A stretch of DNA of 64,000 nucleotides. Origin: SIG607 sp045605385 (GTDB lineage Bacteria; Bacillota; Clostridia; Oscillospirales; Acutalibacteraceae). Positions within the stretch are counted from its first letter, which is position 1; the number at the start of each line of letters is the position of its first letter. The DNA is taken from assembly GCA_045605385.1 (NCBI GenBank), contig JAZUPW010000017.1, positions 62,001 through 126,000 of the forward strand. Direction: 5' to 3'. The translations under genes were made by a program, and so were the position numbers. A model generated the notes under the pieces. The model did not search any database. It worked only from the letters and a program-made list of their open reading frames with translations, and was not told the origin of the DNA. Positions 14,485 through 22,738 of the stretch are shown here, piece by piece.

Positions 14485-14519
14485 CAAAGAGCAGTACGAA
14501 ACCGTACTGCTCTTTTTTA
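14485..14519 (-). terminator. Terminator of the ABC transporter operon
   Basis: Stem AAAGAGCAGTACG / CGTACTGCTCTTT with loop GTTT, directly after the last permease gene. The T run is short on the minus strand but longer on the plus strand. Confidence 0.7.
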
Positions 14520-14523
14520 AAAT

Positions 14524-15525
14524 TTATCCGGTAATACCTACGCGGTCAATACTCTTAACAAATTTTCTTTGTAAGAAGACATACATAATAAGCATAGGAA
14601 GAACAAACAGAACGCAGGCAGCTGTCTGAGTTGCAGTAGTTTTAATACCGCCGAACACAGCATACAAAGAAGATACCTGTTCATGGATATTAGATAATTT
14701 AACTGCAAGAGGCATAGCCTTCTGGCTGTTCATAAACATAACTGCCAGATAATAATCGTTCCAGTGCCAGATTATAGAAAGAATAGATACCGTTGTAATT
14801 ACAACGCCCGAAGAAGGAAGCGCGATTCTGGTATAAGTCTGGAACAAACCTGCACCGTCAATCCAAGCGGCTTCTTCAAGTTCTCTGGGAAGACCTTTAT
14901 AGAACTGCATATAGATAAACATAATAATACCCGAACGAAGTCCTATACCGAAAATAGACGGCAAGTAGAAAACAAAACCTGTATTAAGAATGTTAGGTCT
15001 TATATCTGCGCCTGTAATCTTTTCAATAAGAGAAAGTATTCCCATAAAGTCAAGGTTTGCAAAGTTCATCATTTTAGGAATGATGATCATTTGGTCAGGA
15101 ACAAGAATTGTAAGAATTAAGAATGCCATAAGAATCTTTTTGCCCTTAAATTCAAATCTTGCAAGACCGTAAGCAATAACAGAGCAAGAAACGATTTCAA
15201 GAAAAGCGGCAAGAAGTTCAAAAAGAATTGTATTCTTAAGAGAATTCCAGAAATCAAGACAGTTCATTGCCCATTCATACCATTGCGTTGTAAACTGTTT
15301 AGGAATCCACAAAACACCGGGATCGTAGAAATCGGTATAACCACGAATTGAGGAAGATACCATATAAAACAATGGATACAATACAACGTAACCTATAGAA
15401 ATAAGAATAAGGTAACGAAGAATAGCAACAACTACGCTTACTGCTTTATTCTTTGCTTTATACAGGGTAAGGTTAGAGCCGCTGTTAATGTCTATATTAA
15501 AAATACTCTTTACTTTATCAAACAT
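14524..15525 (-). CDS. Carbohydrate ABC transporter permease (MalG type)
   Basis: A 333-residue membrane protein with six core helices. The cytoplasmic EAA loop is visible as EEAAWIDGAGLFQTYTRIAL, the site that docks the ATPase in CUT1 sugar importers. Its N-terminus has an extra amphipathic stretch of about 30 residues. The ATG at 15525 follows GGAGG. It is the last gene of a seven-gene operon and pairs with the permease just upstream (gap 14 nt). No ATP-binding subunit is encoded nearby, so it presumably shares an MsiK-like ATPase from elsewhere. Confidence 0.9.
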   Translation of the reverse strand: MFDKVKSIFNIDINSGSNLTLYKAKNKAVSVVVAILRYLILISIGYVVLYPLFYMVSSSIRGYTDFYDPGVLWIPKQFTTQWYEWAMNCLDFWNSLKNTILFELLAAFLEIVSCSVIAYGLARFEFKGKKILMAFLILTILVPDQMIIIPKMMNFANLDFMGILSLIEKITGADIRPNILNTGFVFYLPSIFGIGLRSGIIMFIYMQFYKGLPRELEEAAWIDGAGLFQTYTRIALPSSGVVITTVSILSIIWHWNDYYLAVMFMNSQKAMPLAVKLSNIHEQVSSLYAVFGGIKTTATQTAACVLFVLPMLIMYVFLQRKFVKSIDRVGITG

Positions 15526-15539
15526 TTATAACGCCTCCC

Positions 15540-16448
15540 TTATTCCCACTTACGCGCACAGAAATGGTTAAAGCAGAACAAAATTGTTCCAAGAATTGCT
15601 CCGATTACAAGGAAGTAAACCCAAAGCATTGCAGAACTTTCACCAAACATCTGTGTAGCAATTGAACTATATGCCTGTGTAATAACCTTATCGGTACGCG
15701 ATGTCATAAGTTCTACCATTGTAAATACGGTTACAAGGGTAATAACACGAGAAAGACTTGGAAGCGTTATAAACCAAAATGCTTCCCAACCTGTTGCGCC
15801 TTCAACACGAGATACTTCGTAATAAAGATCTGGAATTGACTGCATACCCGAAATGAAGAGAATAATCTGAACACCGCAACTCCAAAGCAGGTTCATAATG
15901 CTGTTAATTGCGCTTTGGAAGTATCCGCCGATTTTATCGGGAAGACCAATAAAGTTAATAAGCTGACTAACGTCTATCATATTGGCAGCAACAGCTTCAT
16001 CGGTTGTAGCTGTAGAAGAAACGCTTGTTGTACCCATTATTGTACCAATTACAACACCGCTTGCAATAATAACCGGTAGGAAGTAAATAGCACGGAAGAA
16101 AACTCTTCCTGCGAACTTCTGGTTAAGAAGTAATGCAAGTACAAGGCTTAAGATAATGATAATGGGGAACGAATAAGCAAAGGTACCGATACTGCTTAAA
16201 AGGTTATCGGCAAACTTAGGGTCTTGCTGGAAAATATACTTAAGGTTTGCAAGACCTACCCAAGTGGTTTTCATACCGCCTGCTACGAGTTTAACGTTAC
16301 AGAAGGTATAGAAGATAGACTGGAAAATCGGAACAACGAAGAATATAATCAAACCAACAACCCACGGAGAAACGCATATCCAACCGTAGCGTTCTTTAAT
16401 GGCTTCAATTCCCTTGCCCGCTAAGGATTTATTATTCTTAGTAAACAT
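15540..16448 (-). CDS. Carbohydrate ABC transporter permease (MalF type)
   Basis: A 302-residue sugar permease with the EAA-type loop EVSRVEGATGWEAFWFITLP. The ATG at 16448, 10 nt after AAAGGGGGT, is preferred to the ATG at 16457, which abuts the ribosome binding site and overlaps the preceding stop codon. It partners the MalG-type permease downstream. A loop near residues 140-160 is rich in Thr/Ser and Ala and is longer than in typical homologues. Confidence 0.9.
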   Translation of the reverse strand: MFTKNNKSLAGKGIEAIKERYGWICVSPWVVGLIIFFVVPIFQSIFYTFCNVKLVAGGMKTTWVGLANLKYIFQQDPKFADNLLSSIGTFAYSFPIIIILSLVLALLLNQKFAGRVFFRAIYFLPVIIASGVVIGTIMGTTSVSSTATTDEAVAANMIDVSQLINFIGLPDKIGGYFQSAINSIMNLLWSCGVQIILFISGMQSIPDLYYEVSRVEGATGWEAFWFITLPSLSRVITLVTVFTMVELMTSRTDKVITQAYSSIATQMFGESSAMLWVYFLVIGAILGTILFCFNHFCARKWE

Positions 16449-16453
16449 TATCT

Positions 16454-18694
16454 TCATACCCCCTTTGCATAAATGTAGGAACCAGCATTAACTGTTCCGT
16501 GTTCAGATTCATAAGCCTTTTTAGAGTAGTTTACGTAAACAACCGTTCCGTTGTCGTAAGTTACACATCTAATTCCGTCGGCAAGAATCTTGTGATCTTT
16601 TATCTTTGCGTCAGCAATTGCATTGTATAATTCTGCAGTTGAATTAGCAATCTCTACCATTCTATCTTTATAATCAGCGTAAAGTCTTGTAGCGAACATC
16701 TGATAATTAGAAGGTAAAATTTCTACGCTATGATTGTTAATAAAGGAGAAACGCAAACCGCTGCCCGATTCAATACATCTTAACAAAGCAAGATTTGTAT
16801 CACTTACCGTATTAAGCGCAGTTCCGTACATAGGAACGTAACCTTTTAATACTATCTGATAGAATGGAACATCTTCATCAAACAAATTATAGAAGTTAGA
16901 GTGAATAGGTGCTTCTACAATGTAATCAGAAAGTGCTGCAGCGTAATCGTTTGCCGAGTGTCCTAATAATAATAGGCCTGATTCTTTAGCAGCATTAAGA
17001 ATTGCGGTAACGTCATTGTCCATATTACCAGCCGCTATATATCTGTTATCGGCACAGTCAGAATATACAGTACTGAAAAGGTTGTGAGAAGAAAAACCGC
17101 TAACACCCATAGACTTGCAATCTTCTATTACACTGTTTGCAAAAGCAGGAAGTTCTAGTCTTCCAATATGGTAGTAAGAAGAACCGTTACTTCTGCCACC
17201 ATGGCCTAAATAATAAGCCATTTTTTTGTTGTAAGTGTGGCTGGGACCTTTAGCAGCACCGCCGTTTGTAGGTGTAATACCGCTACCTTTTGAATTCAAA
17301 TACATCATATCGTAATTGAAGAAAAGATCAACGCCGTCTTCTTTACACTGATTAGCAAGAGCTTTAACCTGTTTTTCAGTTCCTATTGTTTTACCAACTG
17401 TAAGTCCGCCACCCGGTTTTCCTACGTCAACACCGCTTGCGCCAAAACCAAACAAATCAGCAACAACAGACTGGTTAACGCTCTGGTCGAAATCTTTAAT
17501 GATTTCCCCTGCCTGTGTAACGGTAGTTGTGGCAAAAAGGCTTGTTGTAGGAACACCAAGGAAGGAATCGGGAACCTGAGTTCCGCCTATAAGAGAAAGG
17601 CTGACAGAAGATTTTTCCTGTTTATCTTCAAGACCTTTTTCATTTACAAGATACTCACGGTACTTATTAGCCATACCAACGTAATTTGCATTTTCGTTAT
17701 AAAGCGGATAATAGCTAACTTCTATTTTAGCGTGAGAATACTGATCGGAAAACTGTGTTGCATTGTTAACTGCTTTCGATGTAGTCTGTTTACCACGGAT
17801 ATTGAATATCGGGTAAATTGTAGTATGACCAAAACCACTGTCACCTATATCGGCATAAATAGACGCTGTTTCAGCACCTTCATTGATTATAGCCATAACA
17901 GCAGAATTGCCGTTCTTGGCACCGAAAACAGGCATTCTTATTGATTCAGTGTTTGAATTATACAATGCAATAGTGGGCATATACATACTGTCGCCACCGT
18001 AAACATCATACTCAAAAGAAGTACCAACTTCAGTTTCGGTATCAGCATAAATCAAAGCACCGTTACCCGAAGGATAGAAGATATAAGCATCTTCCTTAAT
18101 GTTCGGCACAGAGCAGAAGAAAGGTGCAATATGTATTCTGTAAACAAGGTTTGTACCGTCTTCAGTAATCTGGCTCGGATCAACACCAATAGCAATACTA
18201 TCTTTCTTTAAAGTATATTCAACGGGAATAGATATACCTAAACTATCAAAATAATAAGTAATCTTAAATCCGTTTTCAATTTTTTCAAGAGCATAAGTAC
18301 CTCTGTTCAAAGACTGAACATAAGAGTTTGCTGTTTTAATGGTAAAGTTATTGGTTTCAACATACTCAACCATAAGTGTTGTTTCAAGTTTGGGATTATT
18401 TGTTATAGGATCGCCAAACTCATCTAACTGAGTTTCAAAAATATCACTTGGTGTAGCCGACCAATTTGTGTTATTTGCCTTATCAAAAAGGACAACACGT
18501 TTGGTAGAAGCGTCCCATTTAAGTTGAAACTGATCATTTTCAGCAGCAACAAAGGAATCTTCTTTATTAACCGGATGATCTTCATCAAAAGCAATAGGAT
18601 CAGTAAGTACTGCACCATCGCCGCAAGCAGCAAACGACATTACTAAAAGGAGGCAAAGAACAACCAGAAAAGCTTTTTTTATTAAATTTTTCAT
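16454..18694 (-). CDS. Large lipoprotein, DUF5696-type
   Basis: A 746-residue protein with a lipoprotein signal (LVVLCLLLVMSFAACG, lipobox Cys near residue 24), so it is probably anchored outside the membrane. The body begins with a beta-rich domain and continues into a region with FNYDMMYLNSKG, GVSGFSSHNLFS and LLLGHSANDYA, suggestive of a barrel-like glycosidase fold. It resembles the DUF5696 proteins found beside sugar ABC transporters in Clostridia. A role in binding or trimming the imported glycan is inferred. The ATG at 18694 follows GGGGAGG. Confidence 0.7.
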   Translation of the reverse strand: MKNLIKKAFLVVLCLLLVMSFAACGDGAVLTDPIAFDEDHPVNKEDSFVAAENDQFQLKWDASTKRVVLFDKANNTNWSATPSDIFETQLDEFGDPITNNPKLETTLMVEYVETNNFTIKTANSYVQSLNRGTYALEKIENGFKITYYFDSLGISIPVEYTLKKDSIAIGVDPSQITEDGTNLVYRIHIAPFFCSVPNIKEDAYIFYPSGNGALIYADTETEVGTSFEYDVYGGDSMYMPTIALYNSNTESIRMPVFGAKNGNSAVMAIINEGAETASIYADIGDSGFGHTTIYPIFNIRGKQTTSKAVNNATQFSDQYSHAKIEVSYYPLYNENANYVGMANKYREYLVNEKGLEDKQEKSSVSLSLIGGTQVPDSFLGVPTTSLFATTTVTQAGEIIKDFDQSVNQSVVADLFGFGASGVDVGKPGGGLTVGKTIGTEKQVKALANQCKEDGVDLFFNYDMMYLNSKGSGITPTNGGAAKGPSHTYNKKMAYYLGHGGRSNGSSYYHIGRLELPAFANSVIEDCKSMGVSGFSSHNLFSTVYSDCADNRYIAAGNMDNDVTAILNAAKESGLLLLGHSANDYAAALSDYIVEAPIHSNFYNLFDEDVPFYQIVLKGYVPMYGTALNTVSDTNLALLRCIESGSGLRFSFINNHSVEILPSNYQMFATRLYADYKDRMVEIANSTAELYNAIADAKIKDHKILADGIRCVTYDNGTVVYVNYSKKAYESEHGTVNAGSYIYAKGV

Positions 18695-18711
18695 TATGTT
18701 TACCTCCCCTT

Positions 18712-20853
18712 TTATCTGTATAGAATCTCACGAATTATGGTGAGAATGAATGAATATGTCTGCTGAACAAGAATGAATACCGCAATACCAAGGAATATTA
18801 CTATTAAAATACCCAATACCGAAAGAATTGATGTGCCAACAAATTCGCCGAAAGAATAATCGTGAATTTTAATCATACCGGAAATAAGAATGAATGCTGT
18901 AAGCAATGTCATAACAGTAACGAAAATATTAAGGAATGCGGCTTCACCGGAAATAAGGAAATTAGAAGCAATTGTATAAACTATATTGCTAATAATAAGA
19001 GGTACAAGAGAATACGACGTTACAACGAATATTTCTCTAATCTTTCCTTTACCGTCCATAAGTGTACATACAGCCCAGTTACAAATGGTCCACATAAGAA
19101 CAACACCAAGTGTCTGTACAAGAACCATAAGTGAGTTGAACGCACTGCTTGTGTGTGAGCGGAACAAGAATCCGCTCGCGGTTTCTTTAATAATTGCAGT
19201 TACATAATAAGCAACAATTAATATAGAACCGTAAAGAACAGAACCGCGATTGTGGTGTTTTACCTCACCAAACACATCGCCCGGATGAAGCGTAACTCTT
19301 GTAAGAAGTTTTAGTTCTGTATTCTTAATAAGAACAATATTCTTCTTTTTCATATACCTTTTAATAAGTATAAAACCAACAACAATTACAACTAATGCAA
19401 ATGCTAACCAGTTAATATACTTTTCAAGGAAATCACGGCGAACATACTCAAACGATGAAGAATATACATCATTATTAAATGAATACTTTGCATATTCCAT
19501 AGCTTTATCGTAATCGCCCGAAGCAAAGTATGTTCTTGCAATACCTGAATATGCTACCTGAGAGTTGCGATCGTTTTTAATAACTTCTTCCCACAACGGT
19601 CTTGCCGCTTCGTAGTCACCGTTTCTGGTTGCAAGGTCAGCAGCAAACACTGTTTTTCCGTAATCGTTAAGTTCGAATATAGAAAGAGATAACTTATTTA
19701 CTGCCGAGTCGATAATAGCGATTGTACTTTCAGAGTTAACGTCAAGGTCACTATAGCCAGCAGGAACACCCACCTGATCGGACTTACCTAACTTACCGCC
19801 GCCGAAAGCATTAAGCAATACACAGTCATCATTGTAAACATAAATACCGCCTATGTTTGCATCGAAGGTAAATATATAGTTATCTTCATTTACTGCAACA
19901 TCTGCAATGCCCGAGAAGGTTGCTCTGGAAAGAGATGAAGCACCGTAGCGAAGACCAAAAGTAACACCGTCTTTTAGTGTATTTAAACCGCCTGGGCTCA
20001 TACGTTTAATCTGACCCGACTGTACACCCCACTTAGTAGAAGCGGTTGCTGTATAAACGAAGTCTGAACTGTCAATGTACAAATCGGTAAACTGGAAAGG
20101 AAGCGTACGTTTAGAGACCGCTAAAATAGCATCGGTCTTTGTAAGTTTATCCCATATACTTCCAAGGAAACTTAAAACTGTAGTCTGAACAGTATTCGCA
20201 CCGTAGAATCCAAGGAAATCACCCTGAGGTGTATAAAGCATAGCGCCGTAGTAGGAACCGTCACTCAATACGTAAACGTATTCACTGGAGTCTACAGTTA
20301 CAGCAGTAGGTCTGTAGTTAGTTTTAAGGTTATCGGGAATAAGACTTGAATCGGGCAAATAAAGAACGCTTTCTATATTACCCTGTTGATTTGCAATAAG
20401 TACGCGAGCATGTTCGGTATCACATACATATATATAGTCTCTTGAAGAAACGAACATACTTGCTGCGCCTGTGTAATCAAAAATTTCACCGTTAGCATCG
20501 GTAAATGCGCCAAGGGTTTTCACAAGGTTATATTCTTTATCAAATATATGAATCTTACTTGAAGCACCGTCTAACAAATAAAGATTATCATGTTTATCAA
20601 AACATACGTCATCAAGAGACTGTACCCCGTCCTCAATAAGTTCATCAGCGGTAAAGTATTCAGCAAAGTTATACATACCTTTAGCAATAACCGCCTGAGA
20701 GGTATTGGCATCGTCCCAATAAACAAAAGTGTTATAAGGCACGTCGCCTGTTTCTTTAATGATACCAAGACCACTAACCGAAACAGAGGATAGAAGAAGA
20801 ACCATTACGAGCGTTACAACAACTAAGCGTAAAGCAAACTTTTTAAATCGCAT
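18712..20853 (-). CDS. NHL/TPR/Yip1 fusion membrane protein
   Basis: A 713-residue multi-domain protein. Signal-like helix at 1-30; NHL-type beta-propeller repeats at about 60-390 (DVCFDKHDNLYLLDG, VSSRDYIYVCDTEHARVLI); TPR-like helices at about 400-470 (YEAARPLWEEVIKNDRNS, AYSGIARTYFASGDYDKAMEYAK); one membrane helix near 485; then a Yip1-type domain with five to six helices. The propeller and TPR should be outside the cell. It may sense or scaffold the glycan-uptake machinery (inference). The ATG at 20853 follows AAGGAGGAG; a TTG lies immediately upstream. Confidence 0.8.
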   Translation of the reverse strand: MRFKKFALRLVVVTLVMVLLLSSVSVSGLGIIKETGDVPYNTFVYWDDANTSQAVIAKGMYNFAEYFTADELIEDGVQSLDDVCFDKHDNLYLLDGASSKIHIFDKEYNLVKTLGAFTDANGEIFDYTGAASMFVSSRDYIYVCDTEHARVLIANQQGNIESVLYLPDSSLIPDNLKTNYRPTAVTVDSSEYVYVLSDGSYYGAMLYTPQGDFLGFYGANTVQTTVLSFLGSIWDKLTKTDAILAVSKRTLPFQFTDLYIDSSDFVYTATASTKWGVQSGQIKRMSPGGLNTLKDGVTFGLRYGASSLSRATFSGIADVAVNEDNYIFTFDANIGGIYVYNDDCVLLNAFGGGKLGKSDQVGVPAGYSDLDVNSESTIAIIDSAVNKLSLSIFELNDYGKTVFAADLATRNGDYEAARPLWEEVIKNDRNSQVAYSGIARTYFASGDYDKAMEYAKYSFNNDVYSSSFEYVRRDFLEKYINWLAFALVVIVVGFILIKRYMKKKNIVLIKNTELKLLTRVTLHPGDVFGEVKHHNRGSVLYGSILIVAYYVTAIIKETASGFLFRSHTSSAFNSLMVLVQTLGVVLMWTICNWAVCTLMDGKGKIREIFVVTSYSLVPLIISNIVYTIASNFLISGEAAFLNIFVTVMTLLTAFILISGMIKIHDYSFGEFVGTSILSVLGILIVIFLGIAVFILVQQTYSFILTIIREILYR

Positions 20854-20867
20854 CAAATTACTCCTCC

Positions 20868-21788
20868 TTAACCCTTAATACCGGCGCTACTCATAGATTC
20901 CATAACGTTACTTTGTGTTACAAGGTAAACAATAATAGGAGGAATCATAAGAATAACTGTAACAGCCATGGAACTACCTGATCGAGCAATACCGCCCTGA
21001 GTGATTTGTCCCATAATACTTGCTAATGTTTTAAGAGATTCACTGAAGATTGTACCGCCATCGGGAGCGAGTGACCAAATATCACGGAAGCCGAAAAGTG
21101 TAAGAGTAAGTACACACGGCTTAACAATAGGCGCTGCAATCTGGAAGAAAATTCTGTAAGGTCCTGCACCGTCTATTCGCGCTGCCTCAAGCAAAGCCTG
21201 AGGTAATGCACCTTCCATATACTGCTTCATAAGGAAAACACCCATTGTGGAAGCTATGTTAGGAAGAAGAATAATCCAGTATGTATCTATAATTCCCATC
21301 CAGGAATATATAAGGTAACGCGGAATACCCAAGGTATAACCGTTAAACAACAACGCAAACTGAATTAAGGTGAAGATAGCAGCCTTACCTTTAATTTCAC
21401 TTCTTGCAAGTACAAAACCTGCCATTGTACCGAAAACAACGTAAGCAACGGTACCAAGCGCAGAAATAAATATACTGTTAAACAAGTAACGTGAAAGCGG
21501 AATTCTTAAGTTAGAAAGCAAACCCGGCAAAACCAAATAGTTAGACAAAGTTGGCTTTTCAACGAAGAATGTAGGCGGGAATCGCATAAGTTCATCAAGC
21601 GGCTTAAACGACGTAGCAATACAGTAAATAAGCGGAAGGGTTGAAAACAAACCAAACGCAACTATAAACAGTATGTAAAAGAAGTTACCTACTTTAGAAC
21701 GTGTAAAACGTCTTGTCTGGTTTTCTTTAGATACTTTTAATCTTACCTTTTTGCCTGCTGAGTTAAGTAAAATACTTTTTGTAGACAT
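20868..21788 (-). CDS. Carbohydrate ABC transporter permease (MalG type), second pair
   Basis: A 306-residue permease with EAA loop LLEAARIDGAGPYRIFFQIA and six main helices. The ATG at 21788, 7 nt after AAAGGGGG, is chosen over an in-frame ATG six codons earlier that overlaps the upstream gene. It pairs with the permease just upstream. Together with the pair at 14524-16448 this operon encodes two complete heterodimeric pores. Confidence 0.9.
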   Translation of the reverse strand: MSTKSILLNSAGKKVRLKVSKENQTRRFTRSKVGNFFYILFIVAFGLFSTLPLIYCIATSFKPLDELMRFPPTFFVEKPTLSNYLVLPGLLSNLRIPLSRYLFNSIFISALGTVAYVVFGTMAGFVLARSEIKGKAAIFTLIQFALLFNGYTLGIPRYLIYSWMGIIDTYWIILLPNIASTMGVFLMKQYMEGALPQALLEAARIDGAGPYRIFFQIAAPIVKPCVLTLTLFGFRDIWSLAPDGGTIFSESLKTLASIMGQITQGGIARSGSSMAVTVILMIPPIIVYLVTQSNVMESMSSAGIKG

Positions 21789-21805
21789 TTTGTTTCCCCC
21801 TTTCA

Positions 21806-22720
21806 TTAAGTTCCTGTCTTGCTTAATGCTTTACCAATAAGCCATCTTGCAAGATACATAATAGCGAATAGCACAACGCTCATTGCCGAAGCATAACCCA
21901 TTTCGTAACGTGTACCACCAACGTCAGCCAAGTACGAAACTATGGTATCAACCGCATAGTTTACAGAAGGATAACCTGCAAGAGAGGTTGCTATAGAACT
22001 TATAGAGAAAGCACTTGCGATCTGCATTACGGCACTGAACAAAAGCATGTGTTGCATTGTAGGAAGTGTGATGTACCAAAGTTCCTGCCAACGGTTACGT
22101 ATACCGTCAATAGCACCTGCTTCGTAAAGTTCTCCGTTAACGTTCTGAAGACCGGAAATATTAGCAAGGAACGAAACACCCATACTTGACCATAACTGAA
22201 CAATAATTACTATAGGCATAATGTAACTTGCATTTGTAAGCCAAGCAATAGGTTCTCTTATAAAGCCCATTGAAAGCAATGCACTATTTATATAACCGTA
22301 AGAGTCGGCACTGAAGGCAACCTGCCATATAAACAAAGCGTTACCTGCCAGAGAAGGACAATAGAACAAGAACGATAATATTGTACGAACCATAGGACTG
22401 AATTCGTTAATAAACCAAGCAAGTACGAAGGAAAGTAAGAAACCTGCAGGTCCTGTAACAACAGCAAGAATAATTGTATTCTTGAAGGTAAGCATAAAAA
22501 TCTGGTCATCAAGAAGCAAACGCAGATAGTTATCAAGACCTATAAATTTTAGTGTATTTATCATATCGAAGCTGAAGAAACTTAATACAACCGAAGCAAC
22601 GATAGGTAAAACGGTAAACAATACAAACATCAAAAGGAAAGGTGCGATAAGGGTGTAATAAGGAATACTTTCCTTAAATGACATCTGTTTGCTTTTTATT
22701 TCATTTTTCTTTTTAGCCAT
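21806..22720 (-). CDS. Carbohydrate ABC transporter permease (MalF type), second pair
   Basis: A 304-residue CUT1 permease with a lysine-rich cytosolic start (MAKKKNEIKSKQ), six helices and EAA loop ELYEAGAIDGIRNRWQELWY. The ATG at 22720 follows GGAGAGG. It directly follows the binding-protein gene, so these two permeases are the more likely partners of that binding protein. Confidence 0.9.
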   Translation of the reverse strand: MAKKKNEIKSKQMSFKESIPYYTLIAPFLLMFVLFTVLPIVASVVLSFFSFDMINTLKFIGLDNYLRLLLDDQIFMLTFKNTIILAVVTGPAGFLLSFVLAWFINEFSPMVRTILSFLFYCPSLAGNALFIWQVAFSADSYGYINSALLSMGFIREPIAWLTNASYIMPIVIIVQLWSSMGVSFLANISGLQNVNGELYEAGAIDGIRNRWQELWYITLPTMQHMLLFSAVMQIASAFSISSIATSLAGYPSVNYAVDTIVSYLADVGGTRYEMGYASAMSVVLFAIMYLARWLIGKALSKTGT

Positions 22721-22738
22721 TTTATCGCCTCTCCTTTC

